Positions 36,700 to 45,713 of a DNA stretch of 64,000 nt are shown here, in pieces. Below the pieces are notes generated by a model. It saw only the letters and a list, made by a program, of their open reading frames with translations, ran no database searches and was not told where the DNA came from. The DNA is from Phyllobacterium zundukense (GTDB taxonomy: Bacteria; Pseudomonadota; Alphaproteobacteria; Rhizobiales; Rhizobiaceae). How positions within the stretch are numbered: the stretch's first letter is position 1; the number at the start of each line of letters is the position of its first letter. The translations under genes were made by a program, and so were the position numbers. The stretch is from positions 2,826,501 to 2,890,500 of the forward strand of contig NZ_CP017940.1 in assembly GCF_002764115.1 (NCBI RefSeq), in the 5' to 3' direction.

Positions 36700-37599
36700 T
36701 CAGGCCTTGATGCTCGCGGGAACTGATCGGCGAAATGTCCAGCCGAGGCTGGTGCCGGCAGCGGCGATCAGGATGACAGCGGATCCGATCAACTGGCTCG
36801 GCTGCAACGCATGTCCGAAGGCAATGTAGTCCACCAGAATGGCAGCGATTGGATAGATGAAGGACAGCGAGCCGGTAATGTGCGTCGGCAGCCTCTGGAT
36901 CGCGCTGTAGAGCAGGATATACATCAGACCGGTATGGACCACGCCAATCGTTACGATACTCATCCATTCTCCGGCGCCTTGCGGCAGGGTGGTGAAGTCG
37001 GCAAGCGGCGCAAGCATGACAATGCCAACGGACACCTGGATGAGCGCGATGAGGTGCGGTGGCGTACCCTTGAGCTGCTTCGCCACAATGGAAGCGATCG
37101 CGTAGAGAAAGGCTGCGCCCAGGGACAAAGCGATGCCGGTCATATAGTCCGAGCCGCTATAGGTCCCGCCAGGCTTGGCCTGCACGATCAGCAGCATGCC
37201 GGCAAAGGCAAAACCCAGCCAGAACAGCTTGGTGACCGTGAGCTTCTCCTTGAAGATCAGGGCGCCCAAACCGACGAGCATGAACGGCTGGACATTGTAG
37301 ACTGTCGTGGCAATGGCGATGGATGCGCGGGGATAGGCAGCGAAGAGCAAGACCCAATTCAGCACGATTGCGACGCCGCCAATGACGGCAAGGCCGAACA
37401 GCTTTAGCGAAATCACATCTGGGCGCAGCAGGCCCAATGCCGCACAGACGGCGAGCAGCGTCACCGCGCCAATGGCGCAGCGCCAGAAGACGACGGACAG
37501 AACTGGCTGACCGGACATCAGCACGAACCACCCGATTGTCCCTGAAATGATCATGGCGGCGGTCATTTCGACGCTGCCTCTGAACAGATCCTTTTCCAT
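36700..37599 (-). CDS. DMT superfamily (EamA) transporter
   Basis: A 299-residue inner-membrane protein with ten predicted helices in two EamA repeats. GWFVLMSGQPVLSVVFWRCAIGA and IAIATTVYNVQPFMLVGLGALIFKE mark the first half; GIALSLGAAFLYAIASIVAKQ and SLSFIYPIAAILVDYIAFG mark the second. The family exports amino acids and other metabolites. I chose the ATG at 37599, which has AGGGAG 7 bases upstream. It is divergent from an Lrp/AsnC regulator, which suggests amino-acid export under Lrp-type control. Confidence 0.9.
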   Translation of the reverse strand: MEKDLFRGSVEMTAAMIISGTIGWFVLMSGQPVLSVVFWRCAIGAVTLLAVCAALGLLRPDVISLKLFGLAVIGGVAIVLNWVLLFAAYPRASIAIATTVYNVQPFMLVGLGALIFKEKLTVTKLFWLGFAFAGMLLIVQAKPGGTYSGSDYMTGIALSLGAAFLYAIASIVAKQLKGTPPHLIALIQVSVGIVMLAPLADFTTLPQGAGEWMSIVTIGVVHTGLMYILLYSAIQRLPTHITGSLSFIYPIAAILVDYIAFGHALQPSQLIGSAVILIAAAGTSLGWTFRRSVPASIKA

Positions 37600-37732
37600 G
37601 TCACCGCTCCCTTTCAACAATGACTGAAGACTATGCGGCGGACACCGGATTTGATATATGTTGTGAAAGGCGAAATTCGCACTTCACCTTTATATTGCAG
37701 GTAAACGGGGCGAACCACCTTACGAGGAAGCC

Positions 37733-38170
37733 ATGCTCGACGAACTTGACCGAACGATCCTCGAGATTCTCATCGACGACGCACGCATATCGCTAAAGGA
37801 GCTCAGCCAGAAGGTGGGGTTGTCTTCGCCGAGCGTATCGGAGCGCTTGCGACGGCTGGAAGAAAAGAAGGTGATCCGCTCGTTCACCGTCGACATCGAT
37901 CCGGTGGCTCTCGGCTACAGCCTGACGGCAATCGTGCGCGTTCGTCCCTTGCCCGGCATGCTGCATATCGTCGAACGGCTGATCAAGGAGACGCCGGAAA
38001 TCACCGAATGCGACAAGGTCACCGGTGATGACTGCTTTATCGGAAAACTGCAGTTTCGAACGATGGAACAGCTCGATACGATTCTTGACCGCCTGGCGGA
38101 AAAGGCCGAGACCAACACGTCGATCGTCAAGTCCTCGCCGGTCAAACGCCGCCTGCCGCCACTTTCCTGA
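37733..38170 (+). CDS. Lrp/AsnC family transcriptional regulator
   Basis: A 145-residue regulator. The helix-turn-helix is [44 protein letters not shown], and the C-terminal RAM ligand domain has [40 protein letters not shown]. It binds amino acids as octamer-forming dimers. It diverges from the EamA exporter gene across 133 bases, so that gene is the likely target. Confidence 0.93.
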   Translation: MLDELDRTILEILIDDARISLKELSQKVGLSSPSVSERLRRLEEKKVIRSFTVDIDPVALGYSLTAIVRVRPLPGMLHIVERLIKETPEITECDKVTGDDCFIGKLQFRTMEQLDTILDRLAEKAETNTSIVKSSPVKRRLPPLS

Positions 38171-38193
38171 ACCGCTCCTTCTCCGGATACATA

Positions 38194-38928
38194 ATGCGTG
38201 CAAATTACAAAATGCAGAGGCTCTACATCAGCGCGGATCTCGCAGCGGGAAAACGCGCCGAAACCGGTCCTGAAGCCATCAACTATCTCGCCAACGTGCT
38301 GCGGATGAAGGATGGCGATGAAATCCTTGCCTTCAACGGACGCGACGGCGAATGGCGCGCTGCGCTGCGCTTTGAAAGCAAGAAGAAACTGTTTCTGGAG
38401 CCACTGGAACTGACGCGCGAACAGCCTGTTGTTCCAGATCTCATCTATTGTTTTGCCCCGCTGAAACAGGGCCGGCTCGACTATCTGGTGCAGAAGGCGG
38501 TGGAAATGGGCGCCGGTATCCTGCAGCCGGTCATTACCCAGCACACACAGGTTGCACGTATCGGGATCGAGCGCATCGAAGCCAATGCAATCGAGGCAGC
38601 AGAACAATGCGGGGTGCTGGCGATCCCGCAGACGCGTGAGCCAGTGAAGCTGGAAAAATTGCTCGAAGGCTGGGACCACGATCGCCGCCTCATCTTTTGC
38701 GATGAGGGGCACGAGACGCACAATCCCCTGCCAATGTTGCAATCACTGTCGCGCGGGCCGCTTGGCGTCCTCATCGGACCGGAAGGCGGCTTTTCCGAGC
38801 AGGAGCGCCAGACCCTGCACAAACTGCCCTTTGTCACTGCAATCCCGCTCGGCCAGCGGATTCTGCGCGCAGACACGGCAGCGGTTGCAGCGCTCGCTTT
38901 GATTCAGGCGACAATCGGCGATTGGTGA
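38194..38928 (+). CDS. rsmE: 16S rRNA m3U1498 methyltransferase
   Basis: A 244-residue SPOUT-class methyltransferase that modifies U1498 of 16S rRNA in the small subunit. The N-terminal PUA-like part ([11 protein letters not shown] ... [26 protein letters not shown]) leads to the trefoil knot domain: [46 protein letters not shown], and the SAM-binding knot [15 protein letters not shown] with [15 protein letters not shown]. The start is 38194 or an internal ATG at 38212. It precedes gshA by 104 bases, the common rhizobial order. Confidence 0.95.
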   Translation: MRANYKMQRLYISADLAAGKRAETGPEAINYLANVLRMKDGDEILAFNGRDGEWRAALRFESKKKLFLEPLELTREQPVVPDLIYCFAPLKQGRLDYLVQKAVEMGAGILQPVITQHTQVARIGIERIEANAIEAAEQCGVLAIPQTREPVKLEKLLEGWDHDRRLIFCDEGHETHNPLPMLQSLSRGPLGVLIGPEGGFSEQERQTLHKLPFVTAIPLGQRILRADTAAVAALALIQATIGDW

Positions 38929-39032
38929 GTTACAAATTCTCTTGATAAGAGCATAAGCGAAATTTGCTTGCGCTCCTGACCGAAAACCGCCAATCACGCG
39001 CAACAATCTCATCTTATCGGAAAGCACCATCC

Positions 39033-40406
39033 ATGGCGCGCGACACGACAGACGAAACACCCATCTCCGGTACCGAAGAACTGGCTGCCTATCTTGCGCA
39101 GGGATCCAAGCCGGAATCGGCCTGGCGCATTGGCACCGAGCATGAAAAATTCCCGTTCTACACGGAAGACAACAGCCCGGTTCCCTATGACGGCCCGCGC
39201 GGAATTCGCGCCATTCTCGAAGGCATGCAGTCGAAGCTCGGCTGGGAGCCGATCATCGATGAGGGCAATATCATCGGCCTTGTCGAGCCAACCGGTCAGG
39301 GCGCCATCTCGCTCGAACCCGGCGGCCAGTTCGAGCTTTCCGGCGCACCCCTTCTGTCGATTCACCAAACCTGCCGCGAATCCAATGCGCACCTGGCGCA
39401 AGTGCGGGAAATCGCCGAACCGCTCGGCATTCGCTTTCTCGGCCTCGGCGGCAGTCCGAAATGGACGCTTGCGGAAACGCCGCGGATGCCGAAATCGCGT
39501 TACAACATCATGTCCAACTACATGCCCAAGGTCGGCAAGGATGGGCTGAACATGATGTATCGCACCTGCACGATCCAGGTGAATCTCGATTTCTCCTCTG
39601 AAACCGACATGCGCCGCAAGATGCAGGTCTCGGTCAAGCTGCAGTCCATCGCAACGGCGCTCTTTGCCATGTCGCCCTTCACCGAAGGCAAGCCGAATGG
39701 TCTCCTGTCCTGGCGGTCGAATATCTGGCGCGATACGGACAACAACCGCTCCGGCGTTCTGCCCTTCATTTTCAACGAAAATTTCGGCTTTGCCGACTAT
39801 GTCGAATGGGCACTCGACGTGCCGATGTATTTCGTCATGCGCCATGGCCGTTATCACGACTGCACGCATGTGACATTCCGGCAGTTCATGGACGGAGCGC
39901 TCAAGGACGAGATTCCCGAGGGCACGCCCAATATGGGTGACTGGGCAAATCACCTGTCGACGCTGTTTCCGGAAGTGCGCCTGAAGCGCTTCCTCGAAAT
40001 GCGCGGCGCCGATGGCGGCCCATGGCGGCGTATTTGCGCCCTCCCCGCCTTCTGGGTCGGGCTGCTCTATGATGCCGAGGCTTTGAATGCGGCGGAAGCA
40101 ATGACCCGTGACTGGACCTATCCCGAAGTCCAGGCCTTGCGCGACGAGGTGCCGGCAAAGGGCTTGCAGGCGACGTTGCGCAATCGCTCTGTACACGAGA
40201 TTGCTCGCGATGTGCTGGCTATTTCGCGTCTTGGCCTGAAGAACCGCGCACGGCTCAACAGCGAAGGCTTTGACGAGACGCATTATCTTTCCTCGCTGGA
40301 GGAAGTTGTCGCGCGCGGCACGACATCGGCCGAGCAGATGCTGTCGCAGTATAATACGGCCTGGGGCAGTTCGGTCGAACCCGCCTTTCTCGAATACGCC
40401 TACTGA
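39033..40406 (+). CDS. gshA: Glutamate-cysteine ligase, alphaproteobacterial/plant type
   Basis: A 457-residue enzyme of the plant-like GCS2 group that joins glutamate and cysteine, the first step of glutathione synthesis. Characteristic blocks are WRIGTEHEKFPFYTEDNSPVPYDG, GAISLEPGGQFELSGAPL, LGLGGSPKWTLAETPRMPKSRYNIM, MMYRTCTIQVNLDFSSETDM and HDCTHVTFRQFMDG. The start at 39033 has GGAAAG upstream. Local glutathione users include two GSTs and a GFA-family protein. Together with rsmE it may be co-transcribed. Confidence 0.96.
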   Translation: MARDTTDETPISGTEELAAYLAQGSKPESAWRIGTEHEKFPFYTEDNSPVPYDGPRGIRAILEGMQSKLGWEPIIDEGNIIGLVEPTGQGAISLEPGGQFELSGAPLLSIHQTCRESNAHLAQVREIAEPLGIRFLGLGGSPKWTLAETPRMPKSRYNIMSNYMPKVGKDGLNMMYRTCTIQVNLDFSSETDMRRKMQVSVKLQSIATALFAMSPFTEGKPNGLLSWRSNIWRDTDNNRSGVLPFIFNENFGFADYVEWALDVPMYFVMRHGRYHDCTHVTFRQFMDGALKDEIPEGTPNMGDWANHLSTLFPEVRLKRFLEMRGADGGPWRRICALPAFWVGLLYDAEALNAAEAMTRDWTYPEVQALRDEVPAKGLQATLRNRSVHEIARDVLAISRLGLKNRARLNSEGFDETHYLSSLEEVVARGTTSAEQMLSQYNTAWGSSVEPAFLEYAY

Positions 40407-40426
40407 CCGATCCGGGAGGACACTCG

Positions 40427-41170
40427 ATGAGCAAGACGGTTCTGATTACCGGTGCCAGCCGCGGTATTGGCCGCTCAGCGGCGATCCTTGCCGGTAAAAG
40501 GGGCTGGTCGGTTGGCGTCAATTATGTTGGCAATAAAGCCGCGGCCGATGAAGTTGTCAGCGCCGTTATTGCCGCGGGTGGCAAGGCGAAAGCCATTCAA
40601 GGCGATGTAGCGGTTGAGGCTGATGTCATTTCGGTTTTCGAACAGACTGCGGAGCTTGGCAAATTGGACGGCGTGGTGGTCAACGCCGGTATCGTCGCTC
40701 CCGCATCGAAGCTGATGGACATGGATATCGAGCGCATGCGCCGCATGTTCGATGTAAACATTCTCGGCGCCTACCTCTGCGCGCGTGAAGGCGTGCGCCA
40801 ACTTGCCCGTTCGCGTGGCGGCAACGGCGGCTCGATCGTCCTTTTGTCCTCCGCAGCTGCACGGCTTGGCGGCCCCAACGAATATGTCGACTATGCCGGA
40901 TCGAAGGGTGCCATGGACACATTGACAATAGGTCTTTCCAAGGAAGTCGGCCGGGAAGGCATCCGCGTCAATGCCATTCGACCGGGGCTGATCGAGACTG
41001 ACATCCATGCCAGTGGCGGTCAGCCCGACCGGGCGCAGCGTCTCGGCGTTACCGCACCGCTCGGCAGGCCAGGCACTGCTGATGAAGTTGGCGAATCCAT
41101 CATCTGGCTGCTTAGCGATGCTTCATCCTATGTGACCGGTGCGATCCTTGACGTGACAGGCGGGCGCTGA
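40427..41170 (+). CDS. SDR family NAD(P)-dependent oxidoreductase
   Basis: A 247-residue classical short-chain dehydrogenase. The cofactor motif is TGASRGIGRSAAILAG, followed by VVVNAGIVAP, the catalytic Ser (IVLLSSAAA), YxxxK (YVDYAGSKGAMD) and the C-terminal VTGAILDVTGG. The Arg-containing second strand region (GVNYVGNKAAADEV) suggests NADPH. GGGAGGA lies before the ATG. It is 20 bases after gshA and probably in the same transcript. The substrate is unknown. Confidence 0.92.
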   Translation: MSKTVLITGASRGIGRSAAILAGKRGWSVGVNYVGNKAAADEVVSAVIAAGGKAKAIQGDVAVEADVISVFEQTAELGKLDGVVVNAGIVAPASKLMDMDIERMRRMFDVNILGAYLCAREGVRQLARSRGGNGGSIVLLSSAAARLGGPNEYVDYAGSKGAMDTLTIGLSKEVGREGIRVNAIRPGLIETDIHASGGQPDRAQRLGVTAPLGRPGTADEVGESIIWLLSDASSYVTGAILDVTGGR

Positions 41171-41256
41171 CCCCCCATTCCTCGACAATTTTGACTCCCG
41201 TTGTCCGCCATATGTGTTATGCGGGGTCCACATCATTTCACGCGGATTCCTGAGCC

Positions 41257-42195
41257 ATGCCGAAACACAAAGCACTGTCCGAAGCCTATATTCCCGAGTT
41301 GCCCAACTACTATAAAGGCAAGGTGCGCGAGAACTACGATCTGCCGGATGGCCGGCGCATCATTATCGCCACGGACCGCATCAGCGCTTTCGACCGGATT
41401 CTCGCGTCAATTCCGCTGAAGGGGCAGGTCCTGACCCAGACTGCGCGTTTCCAGTTCGAGCAGACGCAGGATATCTGCCCCAACCACGTGATCGAATATC
41501 CCGACCCCAATGTCCTTGTGTGCCGCAAGCTGACCATTTTGCCCGTCGAGATCGTCGTGCGCGGCTATCTTGCCGGTACCACCGGAACGTCGATCCTGAC
41601 GCTCTACAGGGCCGGAAAGCGCGAGATGTATGGCTTCACCCTGCCTGATGGCATGCAGGACAATGAAAAGCTGCCCGAGCCGATCATCACCCCGACCTCC
41701 AAGGCATTCGACGGCGGCCATGACGAACCCCTCACGGCGGATGCCATTTTGGCTCAGAATCTGCTGACCAAGGAGCAGTGGGAAACAGTCTCGAGCCATG
41801 CATTGAAACTCTTTGCCCGCGGCCAGGAAATTGCTGCTAGCCGTGGTCTGATCCTCGCCGATACGAAATATGAATTCGGTACGGACAGCGACGGCAACAT
41901 CGTCTTGGCGGACGAGATCCACACGCCGGATTCGAGCCGATACTGGTTTGCCGACAGCTATGCGCCCGGCAAGCGCCCGGTCAGTTTCGACAAGGATTTC
42001 GTCCGCAACTGGGTCGTCGAACGCTGCGATCCCTACAAGGATGATATCCCGGAGATCCCGGAAGACGTGATCGATGCCACGACCAAGGTCTATATCCACG
42101 CCTATGAGACGATCACGAACCGGAAATTCGAACCGGGCGATGCGGCAATCGACCCCTTGCAGCGAATCCGCAAGAATCTGGCCGAGTATTTCTAA
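41257..42195 (+). CDS. purC: SAICAR synthetase
   Basis: A 312-residue phosphoribosylaminoimidazole-succinocarboxamide synthase (purine pathway: CAIR plus aspartate). It is the longer form found in many proteobacteria and yeast. Motifs are [64 protein letters not shown] and the C-terminal [13 protein letters not shown]. Alphaproteobacteria often have a second, shorter purC in the pur operon; this copy stands alone. Confidence 0.95.
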   Translation: MPKHKALSEAYIPELPNYYKGKVRENYDLPDGRRIIIATDRISAFDRILASIPLKGQVLTQTARFQFEQTQDICPNHVIEYPDPNVLVCRKLTILPVEIVVRGYLAGTTGTSILTLYRAGKREMYGFTLPDGMQDNEKLPEPIITPTSKAFDGGHDEPLTADAILAQNLLTKEQWETVSSHALKLFARGQEIAASRGLILADTKYEFGTDSDGNIVLADEIHTPDSSRYWFADSYAPGKRPVSFDKDFVRNWVVERCDPYKDDIPEIPEDVIDATTKVYIHAYETITNRKFEPGDAAIDPLQRIRKNLAEYF

Positions 42196-42272
42196 GCCCA
42201 TAAAAAGATTGAAGTCTGCGCCACTGCGGCGCTAATCTTCCATCGTGCTCAGCGCGATGGAGGATCGGTGCC

Positions 42273-43427
42273 ATGAATCTCGTAGATATGTTTCTGAAGG
42301 GACAAGGGGGCCAGAACATCGACGCCCTCTCCCGCCAATTCAATCTCTCCCAGCAGCAGACAGTTGCCGCCCTCGAAGCGCTGATGCCGGCCTTTTCGCA
42401 GGGCCTGCAGCGCAATGCCGCCGATCCGATGGGCTTTGGCGCGTTCGTCCAGGCTCTGTCGTCCGGCCAGAACGTCAATTATTTTGATAATCCGCAAGCC
42501 GCCTTCAATCCATCGGGTATTGCCGATGGCAATTATATCCTTGGCCAGCTCTTCGGTTCGAAGGACCTGTCGCGCGCCGTAGCGGATCATGCCGCAACGA
42601 CAGCAGGTGTCGGCGCCGCCACGTTGAAGCAGATGCTGCCAGTGGTCGCCTCGATGATGATGGGAGGATTGTACAAGAAATCGACCGGCCAGTTTGCGGC
42701 CGCCGGTCTTGGTGGTGGCAATGTCATTGGCGACCTCATCGAGCAAATGATGCGGCAAGGTGGTGGGCAGCCATCCGCGCCCCAGCAAAGTGCACCCGGA
42801 GCGGGTGCCAATCCGTGGGGTCAAATTCTCGAAGGAATGTTTGGCGGAGGTGCCGCCGGCCAGCAGCCGCAAGGTCAAACCAATCCACTAGGTAACAATC
42901 CGCTTGGCAAGATATTTGAAGAAATGATGAAGGGCGCCACTCCCGGTGGCGCGACATCACAAGCTCCGACACCGCGCAGCAGGGTGCCTCAGGACGATGC
43001 ACCTCAAGACACCGCACAAGGGCAAAATCCCTTTGGCGACAATCCGCTTGGCAAGATTTTCGAGGAAATGATGCGCGGTGGTATTCCCGGCGCCGCTACA
43101 CCGCAAGCGCCAACGCCACGCAGCAGAGCTCCACAGGACGATACACCTCAAGACACCGCACAAGGGCAAAATCCGTTTGGGGATAACCCTCTCGGTCAGA
43201 TTTTCGGGGAGATATTTGGTGGTGGCGCGCAGCAGGCTCCGGCTCCGCAGGCACCCCAGCCGAAGGCCCAGCAAAGAACCGCGCCTCCTCCTGCTCCTTC
43301 GGACAATCCGCTGAAGGATATCCTCGGGCAGATGTTTGATACCGGCAAGCAAGCCAACGATCAGTATCAGAAGGGCTTGGAATCCATCTTCGATCAATAT
43401 TTGCGGGGCATGGACCGCAACCGCTGA
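42273..43427 (+). CDS. DUF937 protein with 48-residue tandem repeats
   Basis: A 384-residue protein. The N-terminal 150 residues form a DUF937 (YidB-like) domain: MNLVDMFLKGQGGQNIDALSRQF, ALEALMPAFSQGL, LKQMLPVVASMMMGGLYKK. The C-terminal half is low in complexity, Gln/Pro/Gly-rich, and holds NPLGKIFEEMM-type units in tandem. At DNA level the units recur every 144 bases (42897, 43041, 43185), so each repeat is 48 residues. No signal peptide is seen. The function is unknown; the repeat number may vary between strains. Confidence 0.87.
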   Translation: MNLVDMFLKGQGGQNIDALSRQFNLSQQQTVAALEALMPAFSQGLQRNAADPMGFGAFVQALSSGQNVNYFDNPQAAFNPSGIADGNYILGQLFGSKDLSRAVADHAATTAGVGAATLKQMLPVVASMMMGGLYKKSTGQFAAAGLGGGNVIGDLIEQMMRQGGGQPSAPQQSAPGAGANPWGQILEGMFGGGAAGQQPQGQTNPLGNNPLGKIFEEMMKGATPGGATSQAPTPRSRVPQDDAPQDTAQGQNPFGDNPLGKIFEEMMRGGIPGAATPQAPTPRSRAPQDDTPQDTAQGQNPFGDNPLGQIFGEIFGGGAQQAPAPQAPQPKAQQRTAPPPAPSDNPLKDILGQMFDTGKQANDQYQKGLESIFDQYLRGMDRNR

Positions 43428-43433
43428 ACGGCG

Positions 43434-43478
43434 AAAAGAAAAAGCCCGGCCACCTTGCATATGCAATGTGGGCCGGGC
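43434..43478 (-). terminator. Intrinsic terminator of the DUF1127 gene
   Basis: GCCCGGCC pairs with GGCCGGGC (43444-43451 and 43471-43478), with an inner TTGCAT/ATGCAA stem. Read on the minus strand, it is followed by a T-rich run (43434-43443). It serves the DUF1127 gene and may also slow readthrough from the DUF937 gene. Confidence 0.8.
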
Positions 43479-43549
43479 AGGAGGCAGGCGGGGCGCCGGG
43501 AGGGGATTCCGGCGTGAATGGGCGCCTGCTAAACAGTCAACTCGTCAGC

Positions 43550-43837
43550 CTAGACGATGGAACGAGCGGCGCGAACGCGGTTGCGAAAATCAGCCAATGC
43601 GCCCAGCCTCTCGCTCGGATCATCGAGCAGTGAAGTGCCAATAGCCGAATGCAGATCAGCGCGCGTGACACCAATGTCATGCAGCATTTCATCACTCCAT
43701 TCGCCAAGGCTCAAAATCGTTTTGCGATTGCGGCGAGCGACGATCATTCGGGTGACAAAGTTGGCAGCCTGCGACGCAAAAGCTGCGATCGAGCCAGTGA
43801 AACCAGTTACTTCAGTCATTTTCGTTGTCGTCGTCAT
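43550..43837 (-). CDS. DUF1127 domain small protein
   Basis: A 95-residue protein. Its middle part (NRKTILSLGEWSDEMLHDIGVTRADLHSAI) is the DUF1127/YjiS-like motif, an Arg-rich helical unit that in related small proteins binds RNA. The start at 43837 has AAAGGAG at ideal spacing. It is divergent from an LsrB/VtlR-like LysR gene. In Brucella, VtlR controls several small DUF1127 genes, so this gene is a likely direct target. Confidence 0.88.
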   Translation of the reverse strand: MTTTTKMTEVTGFTGSIAAFASQAANFVTRMIVARRNRKTILSLGEWSDEMLHDIGVTRADLHSAIGTSLLDDPSERLGALADFRNRVRAARSIV

Positions 43838-43981
43838 CGCCGTTACTCCTTTTGAATGGCGCTGATCAAGAAAGTTAAACCGCGCGAAAACCATTTCTCA
43901 CGCACCACGCTTAGCGTCTCCTGACAAGGTCGTCAGACACTGGCGCTTCCTGAACATCTGCAGAATGATCCATAAAAATTG

Positions 43982-44021
43982 ATTATTCAAACGAATGTTT
44001 TTAATGTAAACGTTCAATAAT
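43982..44021. promoter_or_regulatory. Candidate LysR-type operator region
   Basis: ATTATT (43982-43987) and AATAAT (44016-44021) bracket an AT-rich segment with matching AAACG and ACGTT-like inner sequences. It lies 31 bases before the LysR start and between two divergent genes, where an autoregulating LysR protein would bind. The symmetry is imperfect. Confidence 0.35.
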
Positions 44022-44052
44022 AATGATGGATCAACCATAGGGGAGTACCGCT

Positions 44053-45009
44053 ATGAACGCACCGCTTGATCTCGACCAATTGCAGACTTTCACGGCCATC
44101 GCCGATCTGGGCAGTTTCACCAAGGCTGCCGACAAGGTGAACAAGACGCAGTCAGCCGTCTCCATGCAGATGCGCAGGCTCGAAGATCGCGTTTCAAAGG
44201 CACTTTTCGAACGGGACGGCCGTACGAACCGGCTGACCGAAGACGGCGAGCGCCTGTTGGCCTATGCGCGACGAATGCTGCAGCTCAACAATGAAACCAT
44301 CGCAGCTTTTGATGATACGCAGTTGCAGGGTCACATCCGCATCGGCACGCCCGATGATTATGCCGACAGGTTCCTGCCCGAAATCATGGCGCGGTTTTCG
44401 CGCTCCAATCCGCGCGTGGAACTCTCCGTTGTCTGCGAACCGACCGTCAATCTCGATGAGATGATCCGCAAGGGTCAGCTCGACCTTGCGTTGGTAACCC
44501 AGTGCGACGAGCATCGGCGTTCCGAGGTGGTGCGTAGCGAACAGCTGCTCTGGGTCACCTCAGCGCATCATAATGTGCATGAAGAACTCGTCCTTCCCCT
44601 CGCCGTCGGCCGCCCGACTTGCATCTGGCGGGCAGCGGCCATCGAGGCGCTGAACTCCAAGCATCATGACTACCGCATTCTCTTCACCAGTTGGTCGGCG
44701 ACGGTGCTTGCTGCCGCCGTGCTGGCTGGCCTTGCCGTTTCCATATTACCGGAATGCGCCTTGCGTCCCGGAATGCGGGTCCTGACGGAAGCGGACGGAT
44801 TTGGCCGCCTGCCGGAATTCGGCATCGGTATCATGCGCGGTCATACGAAGCCTTCGGCCATTGTCGATGCGCTGGCACAGCACATCGTTGAAAGCCTCGA
44901 CAATCTGTCGATGCCCACTCCTGTCACCATATCGCAGGCTTCCGCGCCAATTCTAGCGAACCAGCGGCTCCGGCAGGTACGCGCGACAGAACTCGTTCCA
45001 GGCTGGTAA
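44053..45009 (+). CDS. LysR family regulator, LsrB/VtlR-like
   Basis: A 318-residue LysR protein whose N terminus (LDLDQLQTFTAIADLGSFTKAADKVNKTQSAVSMQMRRLEDRV) and following FERDGRTNRLTEDGERLLAYARRML closely resemble LsrB of Sinorhizobium and VtlR of Brucella. IRIGTPDDYADRFLPEIMARF is also typical of that group. Those proteins affect redox balance, cell envelope and host colonisation, partly through small RNAs and DUF1127 proteins. The adjacent divergent DUF1127 gene supports this. Two LsrB-like paralogues are common, so the exact orthologue is not certain. Confidence 0.9.
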   Translation: MNAPLDLDQLQTFTAIADLGSFTKAADKVNKTQSAVSMQMRRLEDRVSKALFERDGRTNRLTEDGERLLAYARRMLQLNNETIAAFDDTQLQGHIRIGTPDDYADRFLPEIMARFSRSNPRVELSVVCEPTVNLDEMIRKGQLDLALVTQCDEHRRSEVVRSEQLLWVTSAHHNVHEELVLPLAVGRPTCIWRAAAIEALNSKHHDYRILFTSWSATVLAAAVLAGLAVSILPECALRPGMRVLTEADGFGRLPEFGIGIMRGHTKPSAIVDALAQHIVESLDNLSMPTPVTISQASAPILANQRLRQVRATELVPGW

Positions 45010-45015
45010 CGCGGA

Positions 45016-45606
45016 CTACATCCCGCCTTGCCACGCCTTGATCGCATCCAGTGGACAGAGAAGCATCACGATGTTGAGGGTGAGATTGTCGCGAATGACC
45101 CAGCCTGCCAACAGTTCGAAGAATATCGCGAGAATGACCGTCAGCCAGACCGGAGCACGAGCGGCGAAGAAAAAGCCGACGACCATGAACAATATATCGC
45201 TGACGGAGTTCAGTACGCTGTCGCCGACATAGCCGAGCGCGATGGTCGCCTCGCGGTAGCGGTTGATGACCATGTCGGTGTTCTCGAAGATCTCCCAGGC
45301 CGCTTCGATCAGAATGGCGATCAACAGGCGGGGACCGACGGACCACTTGCGGGCGACCAGCCAGAGAATGCCGTAGAACAGAAAGCCATGGATGATATGC
45401 GAAAGCGTGTACCAGTCGGCGATATGCTGGGAATTGTCGGACGAGTTCGTCTCGCCTACCCACAACTTTATCGTCCCGCAGGTGCATATCGGGTTGCGCC
45501 CCATCAGGAGAAGAATCACTGCCGCACCAGCAATCATCACCGCTCCGATCAGCAGATAGTGACGCAATTTCAGACGCTTGGCGGTGACAGAAGTTGTTGC
45601 TGACAT
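45016..45606 (-). CDS. DUF2585 (UPF0314) membrane protein
   Basis: A 196-residue inner-membrane protein with about five helices ([20 protein letters not shown], a helix around [39 protein letters not shown], and C-terminal helices). The conserved block [17 protein letters not shown] and the [17 protein letters not shown] segment are family marks. Found mainly in alphaproteobacteria; function unknown. Its stop lies 6 bases from the convergent LysR stop. Confidence 0.9.
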   Translation of the reverse strand: MSATTSVTAKRLKLRHYLLIGAVMIAGAAVILLLMGRNPICTCGTIKLWVGETNSSDNSQHIADWYTLSHIIHGFLFYGILWLVARKWSVGPRLLIAILIEAAWEIFENTDMVINRYREATIALGYVGDSVLNSVSDILFMVVGFFFAARAPVWLTVILAIFFELLAGWVIRDNLTLNIVMLLCPLDAIKAWQGGM

Positions 45607-45713
45607 GTTGGCCCCCTTTTCCCCAGTTAAAGGCGATATTCATCGCGCTGGCAATGCTGCAATCGAGGATTGCCCACACTTGACCTTGCCCCCCACGCGA
45701 CTAGGAATAGCAC

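Noticed and set aside
39009..40283. Open frame of 424 codons opposite gshA
   Set aside because: Antisense shadow of a secure gene; the product is His/Arg-rich without protein-like motifs.
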